DNA of 64,000 bases, from the NCBI RefSeq assembly GCF_002020135.1, contig NZ_MPZS01000002.1, positions 744,001 through 808,000 on the forward strand, written 5' to 3'. Positions within the stretch are counted from its first letter, which is position 1. The number at the start of each line of letters is the position of its first letter. Under the pieces are notes generated by a model. That model did not search any database. It saw only the letters and a program-made list of their open reading frames with translations, and was not told the origin of the DNA. Of this stretch, positions 25,520 through 35,105 are shown in pieces. Both the position numbers and the translations under genes were made by a program. This DNA comes from Thioclava marina (GTDB taxonomy: Bacteria > Pseudomonadota > Alphaproteobacteria > Rhodobacterales > Rhodobacteraceae).

Positions 25520-27229
25520 ATGGCGCGCCATCTCATCACCTCGGCCATTCCCTATATCAACGGCATCAAGCACCTCGGCAATCTCGTGGGCTCGCAGCTG
25601 CCGGCCGATCTCTTCGCCCGCTACCAGCGCGCGCGCGGCAACGAGGTGATGTTCATCTGCGCCACCGACGAGCACGGCACGCCCGCCGAACTGGCCGCCG
25701 CCAAGGCCGGCAAGCCGGTCGCCGACTACTGCGCCGAGATGCATGACGTTCAGGCGAAGATCGCGGAAGGCTTCCGCCTCAGCTTCGATCACTTCGGCCG
25801 CTCCTCGAGCCCACAGAACCATCGCCTGACGCAGCATTTCGCGGTGAAACTGGCCGAGGCCGGTCTGATCCGCGAAGTCTCCGAGAAACAGATGTATTCC
25901 AAGGCCGATGGCCGCTTCCTGCCCGATCGCTATATCGAGGGCACCTGCCCCAATTGCGGCTTCGAGAGCGCGCGCGGCGATCAGTGCGACAACTGTACCA
26001 AGCAGCTTGACCCGGTGGATCTGATCAACCCCCATTCGGTGATTTCCGGCTCGACCGACCTAGAGATGCGCGAGACCAAGCACCTGTTCCTGCGCCAGTC
26101 CGCGATGAAGGACCAGCTCGACGCCTGGATCGATAGCAAGACCGACTGGCCGGTGCTGACGACCTCGATCGCGAAGAAATGGCTACATGACGGCGACGGG
26201 TTGCAGGATCGCGGCATCACCCGCGATCTCAGCTGGGGCGTCCCCGCCCAGTTCGAAGGCGCGCCGTGGGAGGGCATGGAAGGCAAGGTCTTCTACGTCT
26301 GGTTCGACGCCCCCATCGAATATATCGGCGCGACGCAGGAGTGGTCGGCCGAGACCGGCGGCGACTGGGAGCGCTGGTGGCGCACCGACAAGGGCGCCGA
26401 CGACGTGACCTACACCCAGTTCATGGGCAAGGATAACGTCCCCTTCCACACGCTCGGCTTCCCGACCACGATCCTCGGCTCGGGCGAGCCCTGGAAGCTC
26501 GTCGATTACATCAAATCGTTCAACTACCTGAACTACGATGGCGGGCAGTTCTCGACCTCGCGCGGGCGCGGCGTCTTCATGGATCAGGCGCTGGAAATCC
26601 TGCCCGCCGACTACTGGCGCTGGTGGCTGCTGAGCCACGCGCCCGAGAGCGCGGATGCAGAATTCACCTGGGAAAATTTCCAGACCTCGGTGAACAAGGA
26701 CCTTGCCGACGTGCTGGGCAATTTCGTCAGCCGGATCACCAAGTTCACCCGCTCGAAATTCGGCGAGTCGATCCCCGAGGGCGGTGCTTGGGGCGATCAG
26801 GAGGCGGCGCTCATCGAAGAGCTGACCACCCGCATCCGCGCCTACGAGGCGCATATGGAAGAAAAAGACATCCGCAAGGCCGCGGGCGAGCTGCGCGCGA
26901 TCTGGGTGGCGGGCAATGAGTACCTGCAAGCCGCGGCCCCCTGGTCGGTCTTCAAGACCGATCCCGATCAGGCCGCCGCCATCGCGCGGCTCGCGTTGAA
27001 CCTGATCCCGCTCTACGCGGTCCTTTCGGCACCGTTCATCCCCGATGCGGCCGATGTGATGCTGGGCGCGATGCAAACCGAGGATCGCAGCTGGCCCGAG
27101 GATGTGAAAGCCGCGCTCACCGCGCTGCCTGCAGGTCATGCCTTCACCACGCCGGAGGTGCTCTTCCGCAAGATTTCGGATGAGGAGCGCGAGGCCTGGC
27201 AGGAGCGCTTTGCCGGAACGCGGAACTGA
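25520..27229 (+). CDS. metG: Methionyl-tRNA synthetase
   Basis: A 569-residue class I synthetase charging tRNA-Met. The ATP-binding HIGH motif is HLGN (18-21) after PYINGIK. A zinc knuckle follows with C143, C146, C156 and C159. The second ATP motif, normally KMSKS, reads FSTSRGR (344-350), lacking the first and catalytic lysines; this variant occurs in some alphaproteobacterial enzymes. The C-terminal helical anticodon domain begins around residue 390. There is no C-terminal dimerisation (EMAP) domain. The gene is monocistronic by appearance and ends next to repeat copy 2. Confidence 0.95.
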   Translation: MARHLITSAIPYINGIKHLGNLVGSQLPADLFARYQRARGNEVMFICATDEHGTPAELAAAKAGKPVADYCAEMHDVQAKIAEGFRLSFDHFGRSSSPQNHRLTQHFAVKLAEAGLIREVSEKQMYSKADGRFLPDRYIEGTCPNCGFESARGDQCDNCTKQLDPVDLINPHSVISGSTDLEMRETKHLFLRQSAMKDQLDAWIDSKTDWPVLTTSIAKKWLHDGDGLQDRGITRDLSWGVPAQFEGAPWEGMEGKVFYVWFDAPIEYIGATQEWSAETGGDWERWWRTDKGADDVTYTQFMGKDNVPFHTLGFPTTILGSGEPWKLVDYIKSFNYLNYDGGQFSTSRGRGVFMDQALEILPADYWRWWLLSHAPESADAEFTWENFQTSVNKDLADVLGNFVSRITKFTRSKFGESIPEGGAWGDQEAALIEELTTRIRAYEAHMEEKDIRKAAGELRAIWVAGNEYLQAAAPWSVFKTDPDQAAAIARLALNLIPLYAVLSAPFIPDAADVMLGAMQTEDRSWPEDVKAALTALPAGHAFTTPEVLFRKISDEEREAWQERFAGTRN

Positions 27230-27238
27230 GCCACAAGA

Positions 27239-27485
27239 GGGGGCGCTGCCCCCTCTGGCCTTCGGCCATTCACCCCCGAGATATTTGGGTCAAGAAGAAG
27301 GGTCAGATTCTTTAACCAGAATCGGGCAAGGATGTCTGTGCGGTACAGGCGGAGACGCCGATGACCGCTCGAGGAGAAGCGCCCGGCCTGCTGCCCGACG
27401 AGGGCTCGAGCCGGGCGAATTTGCTTCTTCTTGATAGAAATATCTCGGGGGTGAGGCGCCAAGGCGCCGAGGGGGCAGCGCCCCC
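27239..27485. repeat. Intergenic palindromic repeat element, copy 2
   Basis: Same plan and same length as copy 1, again between convergent genes (metG and a GNAT gene). Outer hairpins are at 27239-27253 and 27471-27485; inverted 30-base arms at 27271-27300 and 27424-27453 pair except at a four-base patch. The core repeats TCTTTAACCAGAATCG, the GACGCCGATG box and the CGCCCGGC/GCCGGGCG stem (27380-27417), here followed by AATTT instead of six T residues. Compared with copy 1, CCCGGGATATTT has become CCCGAGATATTT and AAGAGGAAG has become AAGAAGAAG, with matching changes on the other arm. Confidence 0.85.
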
Positions 27486-28070
27486 TTAGCCCACATCCGT
27501 CCGGCCCCGCCGGTCGGATCGGAGATTGGAATACAAGACGTGATTACGCCAGCGTCCGTTGATCTGAAGATAACTCTGCGCGACCCCTTCGTACTTGAAG
27601 CCCGATTTCTCCAGGACACCGCGCGAAGGGCCGTTCTCGGGCAGGCAGGCCGCTTCGATCCGGCTCAGGTCGAGTTTGGTGAAGGCGTGATGCACGAGCG
27701 CCTCGATCGCCTCGCGCATGTAACCCTGCCGCGCGTAGCGTTGCCCGATCCAATATCCGAGCGTGCCTGATTGCGCGGGTCCGCGCCGGATGTTGTCCAG
27801 CGTGATCGCCCCGAGCAACTTGTCATCGGCGCGCGAGATCAGAAAGACCGGAAGGGCCGTGCCGCTGGCGATCGCGCGCGCCGCCCAATAGACCCGGTTG
27901 GAGAACGCCTTCCGACTGAGATGGTCGGGCGACCAGCTTGGCTCCCATGGGAGCAGGAAGGTCCGGCTCTCCTCGCGCAGGCTTGCCCAAGGTCGGTAGT
28001 CGCCATGCTGCGGCGGGCGCAGAACCATCCGCTCCGTATCGATCCGAAGCTGACGACGGCGCGCGAACAT
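27486..28070 (-). CDS. GNAT-family N-acetyltransferase (RimJ-like)
   Basis: A 194-residue acetyltransferase. RIDTERMVLRPPQHGDYRPW is the RimJ/RimL start; GYWIGQRYARQGYMREAIEALVHHAF is the acetyl-CoA loop and helix, and EAACLPENGPSRGVLEKSGF the C-terminal motif. RimJ acetylates the N-terminus of ribosomal protein S5, but the same signature is shared by many small-molecule acetyltransferases, so I give no symbol. It overlaps the M16 peptidase by one base and is last in the long ctaC-to-GNAT minus-strand run. Confidence 0.88.
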   Translation of the reverse strand: MFARRRQLRIDTERMVLRPPQHGDYRPWASLREESRTFLLPWEPSWSPDHLSRKAFSNRVYWAARAIASGTALPVFLISRADDKLLGAITLDNIRRGPAQSGTLGYWIGQRYARQGYMREAIEALVHHAFTKLDLSRIEAACLPENGPSRGVLEKSGFKYEGVAQSYLQINGRWRNHVLYSNLRSDRRGRTDVG

Positions 28071-29329
28071 CAGGCGGCAAGCCTCTCGCGCAACTCCCCG
28101 AGTTCGGGCGCGTCCTTCACCGGGCCGTAAAGCGCCAGTGCCGCGCGCCCGCCAATCGCGAGCCGTTCGGCGAAATCGCGCACCGCGTCGCGGGTCACGC
28201 CGTCGATTCGGGCGGAGGCCTCGTCGATGCCCGGCACACGGCCCCAGATATTGAGGCTGCGCGCCATGCGCTCGGCCCGAGCAGAGGCGCTTTCCAACCC
28301 CATCAGAAGGCCTGCCTTGATCTGGGCGCGGGCGCGGGCGATCTCGGCCTCGCTCATGTCTTCTGCCGCGCGCTTGAGTTCGTCCACGGTCAGTTCGGCC
28401 AGCCCGCGGATCTCTTCTCCGGATGTGCCCGCATAGATGGTGAACATACCCGTGTCTTCATAGGCGCCTGCCTGCGAGAAGATCGTGTAGCACAGCCCGC
28501 GTTCTTCGCGGATCTTCTGGAACAGGCGCGAGGACATGCCCCCGCCCATCGCGGTCGAATAGACCTGCGCGGTGTAGAGATCTGCGTCGCGATAGCTCGG
28601 CCCCTCGATGCCAAGCGCGAAATGCGCCTGTTCGAGCTGCTTGATCTCGCGGCGTTCATTGCCCGTCCAGCTGGCGGGATGCGGCGCGGGGTTCAGCGCG
28701 GGGCGCAGGTCACCGAAGATATCCTCGGCGCGCTTGACGATTTCGGCGTGGTCGACTGCTCCGGCCGCCGAAAGGATCATCTGATCGGGACCGTAATGTT
28801 CGGCCACGAAGCGCGAAAGATCTTCACGCGCGAAGGCACGCACGCGCTCTGCCGGGCCAAGGATGGTGCGGCCCATCGGCTGATCCGGGTAGGCCGCCTC
28901 TTGCAGCCAGTCGAAGATCACGTCGTCGGGCGTGTCGAGCGATTGGCCGATTTCTTGCAGGATCACGCCACGCTCGACCTCGATCTCGCGCTGGTCGAAG
29001 ACCGGGTTCAGCAGGATATCCGAGATCACGTCGAGAGCGAGCGGCACATCCTCGGCCAGCACGCGGGCGTAATAGGCGGTCATCTCGCGCGAGGTATAGG
29101 CGTTGATATAGCCGCCCACATCCTCGACCGCCTCGGCGATCTGCAGCGCGGAGCGGGTCTTCGTGCCCTTGAACGCCATATGTTCGAGGAAATGCGCGAT
29201 GCCGTTCTGCTCGGGGCGCTCATGGCGGCCACCGGCCGTCACCCAGATCCCGATCGAGGCCGAGGCAAGGCCCGGCATCTTCTCGGTGATGATGCGCAGG
29301 CCGTTCTTCAGGGTCGTGAATTCGATCAT
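28070..29329 (-). CDS. M16-family zinc peptidase (processing-peptidase-like)
   Basis: A 419-residue single-chain member of the M16B family. The inverted zinc motif HFLEH is at 46-50 (H46, E49, H50) and the third ligand is probably E126 in VILQEIG, at the usual spacing. It has two homologous halves, with RRL-like GMSSRLFQKIREERGLCYTI in the second. Mitochondrial processing peptidase derives from this family; the bacterial substrate is unknown. Its start overlaps thrC by four bases, an order common in Rhodobacteraceae. Confidence 0.92.
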   Translation of the reverse strand: MIEFTTLKNGLRIITEKMPGLASASIGIWVTAGGRHERPEQNGIAHFLEHMAFKGTKTRSALQIAEAVEDVGGYINAYTSREMTAYYARVLAEDVPLALDVISDILLNPVFDQREIEVERGVILQEIGQSLDTPDDVIFDWLQEAAYPDQPMGRTILGPAERVRAFAREDLSRFVAEHYGPDQMILSAAGAVDHAEIVKRAEDIFGDLRPALNPAPHPASWTGNERREIKQLEQAHFALGIEGPSYRDADLYTAQVYSTAMGGGMSSRLFQKIREERGLCYTIFSQAGAYEDTGMFTIYAGTSGEEIRGLAELTVDELKRAAEDMSEAEIARARAQIKAGLLMGLESASARAERMARSLNIWGRVPGIDEASARIDGVTRDAVRDFAERLAIGGRAALALYGPVKDAPELGELRERLAA

Positions 29330-30723
29330 TTGCGGCGACGCTCGCGGATCAGCGCTTCGAGCGCGTCGAGATCGTTGGGCACACGGGTCACACGCTCGTC
29401 GCGGGTGAACAGATCGGCCATGCGCGGCGGCAGGCCGGGGCGGATACCCGTCGCCTCTTCCACCGCATCGGGGAATTTCGCCGGATGCGCGGTGGCGAGC
29501 GTGATCATCGGCGTGGCCGGATCGCGGGCGACGGCCTGCTTGCCCACGTTCACGCCCACGGCCGAATGCGGGCAGAGCAACTCTCCCGTCTCCTTCAGCG
29601 TGTCGCCGATTTCCTCCAACGTGCGCGCCTCGCCGACCGAACCGCTGTCATAGATGTCGCGCAGCGCGCCGATGGCGTTTTCCGAGACGGTGAAGGAGCC
29701 CTCGGTCTTCAGCTCCTCCATCAGCTTCTCGATCGCGGCCCCGTCCTTGCCATAGGCCCAGAACAGTGCGCGTTCGAAATTCGAGCTCACCTCGATATCC
29801 ATCGAGGGCGAGATCGAGGGCGTCACGCCCTGCTTGGTATAATCGCCCTTCGAGAGGCAGCGATGCAGGATGTCGTTCTGGTTGGTCGCGATCACCAGAC
29901 GCTCGATCGGAAGGCCCATTTCCTTCGCAAGGAAGCCCGCGAAGATGTCGCCGAAATTGCCGGTCGGCACGGTGAAAGACACCTTGCGATGCGGCGCGCC
30001 AAGTGCCACGGCGGCCGAGAAATAATAGACGATCTGCGCCAGCACGCGGGCGAAGTTGATCGAGTTCACGCCCGCAAGGCCAACCTCGTCGCGGAAGGTG
30101 AAATCGTTGAACATGTCCTTCAGCTTGCCCTGGCAATCGTCGAAATCACCGTCGAGCGCGAGCGCGTGGACATTGCCTTCGACCGGGGTCGTCATCTGGC
30201 GGCGCTGCACCTCGGACACCCGGCCATGCGGGAAGAGGATGAACACGTCCACATTGTCGAGCCCGCGGAAGGCCTCGATCGCGGCCGAGCCGGTATCGCC
30301 CGAAGTGGCGCCGACGATGGTGATCTTCTGGTTGCGCTTCTCCAGCTCGATCTGGAAGAGCTGGCCGATCACCTGCATCGCGAAATCCTTGAACGCGAGG
30401 GTGGGGCCGTGGAACAGCTCCAGCAGGAAGTGGTTCGGCGCAAGCTGCACCATCGGCGCGCGGGCGACATGGCCGAAGCCTGCGTAGGCGCGGGTGATAG
30501 CGCCGCGCAGTTCCTCGTCCGAGAAGGTCTCGGCGACGAAGGGCTTCATCACGCGGAAGGCCGTCTCTTCATACGAGAGCCCGGCAAGCGCCGCGATCTC
30601 GCCTTCGGAGAACTGCGGCACGGTCTCGGGCACGTAAAGCCCGCCATCGCGGGCAAGCCCCGTGAGCATCGCGTCGCCGAAATTCAGAACCGGGGCTTTT
30701 CCCCGCGTGGAAACATAACGCAT
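29326..30723 (-). CDS. thrC: Threonine synthase
   Basis: A 465-residue PLP enzyme converting O-phosphohomoserine to threonine. MRYVSTRGKAPVLNFGDAML is the family N-terminus, FHGPTLAFKDFAMQ contains the Schiff-base lysine (K112), and VGATSGDTGSAAIEAFRG is the phosphate-binding region. I chose the ATG at 30723 over a TTG at 30729. It lies between surf1 and the M16 gene on the same strand as the oxidase genes; the metabolic link to respiration is not obvious and the order is probably inherited. Confidence 0.95.
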   Translation of the reverse strand: MRYVSTRGKAPVLNFGDAMLTGLARDGGLYVPETVPQFSEGEIAALAGLSYEETAFRVMKPFVAETFSDEELRGAITRAYAGFGHVARAPMVQLAPNHFLLELFHGPTLAFKDFAMQVIGQLFQIELEKRNQKITIVGATSGDTGSAAIEAFRGLDNVDVFILFPHGRVSEVQRRQMTTPVEGNVHALALDGDFDDCQGKLKDMFNDFTFRDEVGLAGVNSINFARVLAQIVYYFSAAVALGAPHRKVSFTVPTGNFGDIFAGFLAKEMGLPIERLVIATNQNDILHRCLSKGDYTKQGVTPSISPSMDIEVSSNFERALFWAYGKDGAAIEKLMEELKTEGSFTVSENAIGALRDIYDSGSVGEARTLEEIGDTLKETGELLCPHSAVGVNVGKQAVARDPATPMITLATAHPAKFPDAVEEATGIRPGLPPRMADLFTRDERVTRVPNDLDALEALIRERRRK

Positions 30724-30733
30724 CGTCAATCCT

Positions 30734-31411
30734 TCAGGCCGATTGCCGCCTGATACGCCAGAGAAGAAAGATTGTCATCCCGGCCCAGACGATTGCGAGC
30801 AAAAACCAGGTGATTGCGTATTGCTTGTGATCGTTGGGAATGCCGGTGATCGTGATCGGCTGCGGCGCGATGCCCTGAGTGTCGCCCTCGACACGGGCCG
30901 CGACGACCATCACCGGCTCGGTCCCGAGCCTGGCGGCCATCGCGGGCACGTCACGGGCAAACCAGAGCCCGGTCTTTTCGTCGGGCTTGGGCGTGTAGCT
31001 GTCGGTCTCTTCGGGCCAGTGGAGATTACCGGTGATCGTGAGGTCGACCGCCGGACGGGACACGCCCTTGTCAGCCTCGCGCAGGAAGCCCCGGTCGAGC
31101 AGGATGCGGCGTCCGGCGTCGGTTTCGAAAGCGTCGATCACGCGGTAGCCCGCCCCGATGCCCTTCTGCCCCGAAAGCACGAGGATCTCCTGGCCCGTCG
31201 TGCGCCCGCTCACCGTCACCGGCTGGTATTTCAGCGGTTTGGTGTCAGTGCCTTCTGGCGGCAGTTCCTGCGGCGCACCGCCGATCTTGGCGGAGATCTC
31301 GGCCAGCATTGCCTCTTTCCATTGCAGCCGTTGCAACTGCCAGACCCCGAGCGAGATCAGGATCGCACAGCCGACGATGCCGAGCAGAAGCGGAAAGATG
31401 TAGCGTTTCAT
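30734..31411 (-). CDS. SURF1-family cytochrome oxidase assembly protein
   Basis: A 225-residue membrane protein with helices at about 5-25 and 198-218 around a large periplasmic loop. GVWQLQRLQWKEAML after the first helix and the closing NDHKQYAITWFLLAIVWAGM are SURF1 signatures. In Paracoccus, Surf1 proteins deliver heme a to subunit I. GGAGG lies before the ATG. It follows ctaE after a 77-base gap. Confidence 0.94.
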   Translation of the reverse strand: MKRYIFPLLLGIVGCAILISLGVWQLQRLQWKEAMLAEISAKIGGAPQELPPEGTDTKPLKYQPVTVSGRTTGQEILVLSGQKGIGAGYRVIDAFETDAGRRILLDRGFLREADKGVSRPAVDLTITGNLHWPEETDSYTPKPDEKTGLWFARDVPAMAARLGTEPVMVVAARVEGDTQGIAPQPITITGIPNDHKQYAITWFLLAIVWAGMTIFLLWRIRRQSA

Positions 31412-31488
31412 CGGTCCTCCAAGCGAACGGCGCGAGGGTCGCCCCCCGCGCCGCCATGCGCGTTTCCTCGCACGAGGGTCAGGGGCGC

Positions 31489-32292
31489 TTACGCACCGCC
31501 CCAGATATAGATCGACGCGAAGAGGAAGAGCCAGACCACGTCGACGAAGTGCCAGTACCAGGCGGCGGCTTCGAAGCCGACATGCTCGTTCTGGGTCATC
31601 TGGCCCTTGATGATGCGGATCAGGCAGACCAGCAGGAAGATCGTGCCGATGATCACATGCAGACCGTGGAAACCAGTCGCCATGAAGAAGTTCGCGCCGT
31701 AGATATTGCCAGAGAGGCCAAAGGCCGCGTGGCTGTATTCATAGGCCTGAAGCACGGTGAAGGAGGCACCGAGCAGCACGGTCAGGATCAGACCCTGCTT
31801 GACCTGCTTGCGGTCGTTCTCGTGCACGAGCGCGTGGTGCGCCCAGGTCAGCGTTACGCCCGAGAGCAGCAGGATCACCGTGTTGATCAGCGGCAGGTGC
31901 CACGGATCGAAGGTCTGGATGCCCTCGGGGGGCCAGACGCCATCCTGAAGGGGGCTCATCGGGCCCATCGGATACATGGCGTGCTTGAAGAAGCTCCAGA
32001 ACCAGGCCGCGAAGAACATCACTTCGGACATGATGAAGAGGATGAAGCCGTAGCGCAGGCCGATCCGCACCACCGGCGTGTGATCGCCGACCTCGCCCTC
32101 GTGGACCACGTCGGACCACCAGCCATACATCGTGTAGAGCACGATGAGCAGGCCCGCGAAGAACATGTAATGGGTGATGTCCCGCATCCACAGGACTGCC
32201 CCGAAGAGCATGACGAACCCGCCCACCGCGCCGAGGAACGGCCAGATCGAGGGTGGAAGGATATGGTAGTCGTGGTTCTTTGCGTGCGCCAT
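31489..32292 (-). CDS. ctaE: Cytochrome c oxidase subunit III
   Basis: A 267-residue protein with seven helices. [20 protein letters not shown] at the start, [13 protein letters not shown] with the conserved acidic residue, and [15 protein letters not shown] are textbook COX3 segments. Subunit III stabilises the aa3-type oxidase and its proton uptake path. A GGAGGGAG ribosome site precedes the start; ctaG is 18 bases upstream. Subunit I is not in this window. Confidence 0.97.
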   Translation of the reverse strand: MAHAKNHDYHILPPSIWPFLGAVGGFVMLFGAVLWMRDITHYMFFAGLLIVLYTMYGWWSDVVHEGEVGDHTPVVRIGLRYGFILFIMSEVMFFAAWFWSFFKHAMYPMGPMSPLQDGVWPPEGIQTFDPWHLPLINTVILLLSGVTLTWAHHALVHENDRKQVKQGLILTVLLGASFTVLQAYEYSHAAFGLSGNIYGANFFMATGFHGLHVIIGTIFLLVCLIRIIKGQMTQNEHVGFEAAAWYWHFVDVVWLFLFASIYIWGGA

Positions 32293-32310
32293 GCGTCTCC
32301 CTCCGATGGC

Positions 32311-32901
32311 TTAGTTGACCGTCTCCGCCGCTTTCGGGCGGACCGAGGCAGTTTTCTCGGGAAGGTCGGTTTCGTAGAAAGTGTAACTCAACGTGATCGA
32401 GTGGATCCGCTTTGCATCCGCATCCTCGACGATCTCGGGATCGACGAAGAAGCTCACCGGCATCTGAACCCTCTCCCCGGGTTGCAGCACCTGTTCGGTG
32501 AAGCAGAAACACTGGATCTTGTCGAAATAGTAGCCCGCCACATCGGGCGAGACATTGTAGCTCGCCGTCCCGGCGATGGGCCGGTCAGTCGGGTTGTAGG
32601 CCTCGTAGAAGGCAAGCCCGTTCTGACCGATCTTGAGCTTCATCTCGGTCTGCACGGGCTTGAACTCCCAAGGCATGCCGCGCGAGACATTGGCGTCGAA
32701 ACGAACCGTGATCTCGCGGTCGAGCACGTGATCGGGAAGCTTCTCGGCCACGTTGGTCGTGCCGCCGTACCCCGTCGTCTTGCAAAACCAGTTGTAGAAC
32801 GGAACTGCCGCCCAGGCACCCGCCCCCATCACGACGATCACCGCGAGCAGCATCAGCAGCACGCGGGTGTTCGACTTGTTCGGGGCGACGGGCTCGTTCA
32901 C
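32311..32901 (-). CDS. ctaG: Cytochrome c oxidase copper assembly protein CtaG (Cox11)
   Basis: A 196-residue protein with one N-terminal helix (14-32) and a periplasmic immunoglobulin-like domain. C131 and C133 in [10 protein letters not shown] form the copper-binding CFCF motif and C40 just after the helix is also conserved. Cox11 proteins insert CuB into subunit I. The start overlaps the preceding small gene as ATGA. Confidence 0.96.
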   Translation of the reverse strand: MNEPVAPNKSNTRVLLMLLAVIVVMGAGAWAAVPFYNWFCKTTGYGGTTNVAEKLPDHVLDREITVRFDANVSRGMPWEFKPVQTEMKLKIGQNGLAFYEAYNPTDRPIAGTASYNVSPDVAGYYFDKIQCFCFTEQVLQPGERVQMPVSFFVDPEIVEDADAKRIHSITLSYTFYETDLPEKTASVRPKAAETVN

Positions 32902-33092
32902 TTCTGCGCTCCCTCCGCCGGAAGCAGCGAGGTGCGCGGCTGGTGGTCGTAAGCCTCCATCGTCGAGCCGCGCTCGACCTTGACCACGGTCAGGCCGAAG
33001 ACGATGGCCACGAACCCGAGAAGCACCACGCCCAGCCCCGCATTGCGCGAGAACCGGCGGGTATGAAGATCACTGTCCCGGGTGATTGCCAT
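32898..33092 (-). CDS. Small single-helix protein of the oxidase operon (CoxF-like)
   Basis: A 64-residue protein with one helix at about 18-38 ([19 protein letters not shown]) and the tail EAYDHQPR. A small gene of this type is regularly found between ctaB and ctaG in Rhodobacteraceae and is annotated as a cytochrome oxidase assembly or CoxF-like protein. It overlaps ctaG and lies three bases after ctaB. Function is not established; a structural role in oxidase biogenesis is inferred from position. Confidence 0.75.
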   Translation of the reverse strand: MAITRDSDLHTRRFSRNAGLGVVLLGFVAIVFGLTVVKVERGSTMEAYDHQPRTSLLPAEGAQK

Positions 33093-33095
33093 CGC

Positions 33096-34031
33096 TTACC
33101 AGACTCCCAAACCGATATGGCTCAGCCCCTCTTCGGCCAGCAAGGCTGCGAAATGCGCGAAGAGATAGACGAGCGAGAAATAGAAGAACCGCTTTTCAAC
33201 GGCGTATTTGTCGGCCTCGGCCTGAACCTCGGTCCGGCCGTGGATCTCGATCGCGCCCTTGATGAAGAGCGCGTTCATCACAATCGCGGTCGCGAGATAG
33301 AGCGGCCCGCCGATCGAGGTGAAGCCGGTCCCAACCGCAAGCGGCGCGAGGATCAGCGTGTAGACGAGGATGTTCTTGCGGGTGTGCTCGCGACCATGGG
33401 TGACCGTGAGCATCGGCACTTTCGCCTCGTGGTAGTCCGACTTCATGAACAGCGCGAGCGACCAGAAATGCGGCGGCGTCCAGAGGAACACGAGCAGGAA
33501 CATGGCGATCGATTCGATCGAGATGCCACCCGTCGCCACCGCCCAGCCGATCATCGGCGGGAAGGCGCCCGCCGCGCCGCCGATCACGATGTTCTGCGGC
33601 GTCGCGCGCTTCAGCCACATCGTATAGATCACCACGTAGAAGAAGATGGTGAAGGCAAGGAACAGGCCCGAGAAGATATTCGTGGCCAGAGCCAGCATCA
33701 CGCATGAGATACCCGAGAGCGCCAGGCCGAAGCCAAGCGCCTCGCGCTCGCTCACCTTTCCTGCGGGGATCGGACGCGAGCGGGTGCGGCGCATGATCCG
33801 GTCGATATCGGCGTCATACCACATGTTGAGCGCACCCGACGCCCCCCCGCCCAGAGCGATGAACAGGATCGCCACGAACCCCACGAAAGGGTGAACGGGA
33901 TTGGGCGCGACCACGAGCCCCACGAAGGCCGTGAACACCACGAGCGACATCACCCTCGGCTTCAGAAGCGCGATGTAATCGCTGAAGCGCGCCTCGTTGT
34001 CCTGTTGCTGGATATAGCTGATATCGCTCAT
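33096..34031 (-). CDS. ctaB: Heme O synthase (protoheme IX farnesyltransferase)
   Basis: A 311-residue UbiA-type prenyltransferase with about nine helices. The metal-diphosphate motif NMWYDADID (69-77, N-x3-D-x3-D) and the second motif with RTRSRPIPAG are clear. The enzyme adds farnesyl to heme b, the first step toward heme a for the aa3 oxidase. It begins 32 bases after ctaC. The heme A synthase gene ctaA is not in this window. Confidence 0.96.
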   Translation of the reverse strand: MSDISYIQQQDNEARFSDYIALLKPRVMSLVVFTAFVGLVVAPNPVHPFVGFVAILFIALGGGASGALNMWYDADIDRIMRRTRSRPIPAGKVSEREALGFGLALSGISCVMLALATNIFSGLFLAFTIFFYVVIYTMWLKRATPQNIVIGGAAGAFPPMIGWAVATGGISIESIAMFLLVFLWTPPHFWSLALFMKSDYHEAKVPMLTVTHGREHTRKNILVYTLILAPLAVGTGFTSIGGPLYLATAIVMNALFIKGAIEIHGRTEVQAEADKYAVEKRFFYFSLVYLFAHFAALLAEEGLSHIGLGVW

Positions 34032-34063
34032 GAAATTGTCCCTCGGGTGTCTCGCGCTGGCAT

Positions 34064-34942
34064 TCAGTTCTGCGCGACCCGAACCGGCTTCTCGGCCTCG
34101 ACCGAAGCGAAGTCATTCTTCGCGCGCTCAAGCCAGTTAGCGTAAACCTCCGGTGAGACAACTTTGACCACGATGGGCATATAGGCGTGGTTGGTGCCGC
34201 ACAGCTCCGAACATTGGCCGAAGTACACGCCCTCGTTATCGGCCTTAAACCACAATTGCGCGATCCGGCCCGGCACGGCGTCCTGCTTCACGGCAAAGGC
34301 GGGCACGGTCCAACTGTGGATCACGTCGGCGCCGGTGACCTGCACCACGATCGTCTTGCCTGCCGGCACGACCATCGCGTTGTCGGCCGCGAGAAGGTAT
34401 TCGTCGGGCGCGTAACCGTGATCTTCCAGCTCGTCCTTGGTGAGCATGATCGAATCGAAGACGATCCCCTCATCGGGATATTCATAGCCCCAGTACCACT
34501 GATAACCGGTCACCTTCACGGTGATGTCGCCCTCGGGGATCTCCTGCTGGTTCCACAGCGCGGGAAGCGAGAAGGCACCGATCGCCACGAGGATCAGGAT
34601 CGGAACGAAGGTCCAGGTGATCTCGAGCGGGGTGTTGTGGGTGAAACGGCGCGGATTGGGATTCGCGCGGCTGTTGAAGCGCAGCAGCGAATAGATGATC
34701 AGCGCGAAGACGAAAACGCAGATCGCGGCGATGATCACGAGAAGCATGTGATCGAGCCATTGCTGGTCTTCGGCAAGGTTCGAAGAGGCCGGCTGGAACC
34801 CCGTTCCGCCCAGATGCGGCTTACCGATCACCGGCAGCCCCTTGATCATGTCCTGAGCCGCGGCTTGCCCGGCGATAAACATCGTCAGCGAAGCCGACGT
34901 GACAGCGGCCGCGAAACCGCGGCTGGTGCTTGCTTTAAGCAT
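34064..34942 (-). CDS. ctaC: Cytochrome c oxidase subunit II
   Basis: A 292-residue protein: signal peptide to about residue 29 (GQAAAQ), two helices (65-87, 108-128), then the periplasmic cupredoxin domain. CuA ligands are H209, C244, E246, C248, H252 and M255 ([13 protein letters not shown]), and the aromatic patch QWYWGYEYP guides electrons from cytochrome c. I chose the ATG at 34942 preceded by AAGAGGGAG; 19 upstream in-frame residues are non-hydrophobic. First gene of the minus-strand oxidase assembly run. Confidence 0.97.
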   Translation of the reverse strand: MLKASTSRGFAAAVTSASLTMFIAGQAAAQDMIKGLPVIGKPHLGGTGFQPASSNLAEDQQWLDHMLLVIIAAICVFVFALIIYSLLRFNSRANPNPRRFTHNTPLEITWTFVPILILVAIGAFSLPALWNQQEIPEGDITVKVTGYQWYWGYEYPDEGIVFDSIMLTKDELEDHGYAPDEYLLAADNAMVVPAGKTIVVQVTGADVIHSWTVPAFAVKQDAVPGRIAQLWFKADNEGVYFGQCSELCGTNHAYMPIVVKVVSPEVYANWLERAKNDFASVEAEKPVRVAQN

Positions 34943-35105
34943 TCTTGTCTCCCTCTTGCGGCTCTCCCAGCCGCCAACGCGGGGTTTCGGCTCTCCCAAA
35001 CCGGTGCCCCCGTTGTGTATTTCCGATTAAAGATCATATTTGTGGGGCGCCGCAAGCAAAAGCTGCGACATTCTGTCACTTTTATATCCGCCGATTGGAG
35101 AGCCG
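34943..35105. promoter_or_regulatory. Divergent ctaC/tldD promoter region
   Basis: The 163-base gap must hold promoters for both directions. On the ctaC strand there is TATGAT, close to a -10 box, about 90 bases before the start, without a good -35. The ctaC leader carries two direct copies of GGGAGAGCCG about 30 bases apart, and a similar GGAGAGCCG lies at the tldD ribosome site. No regulator site is recognised with confidence. Confidence 0.3.
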
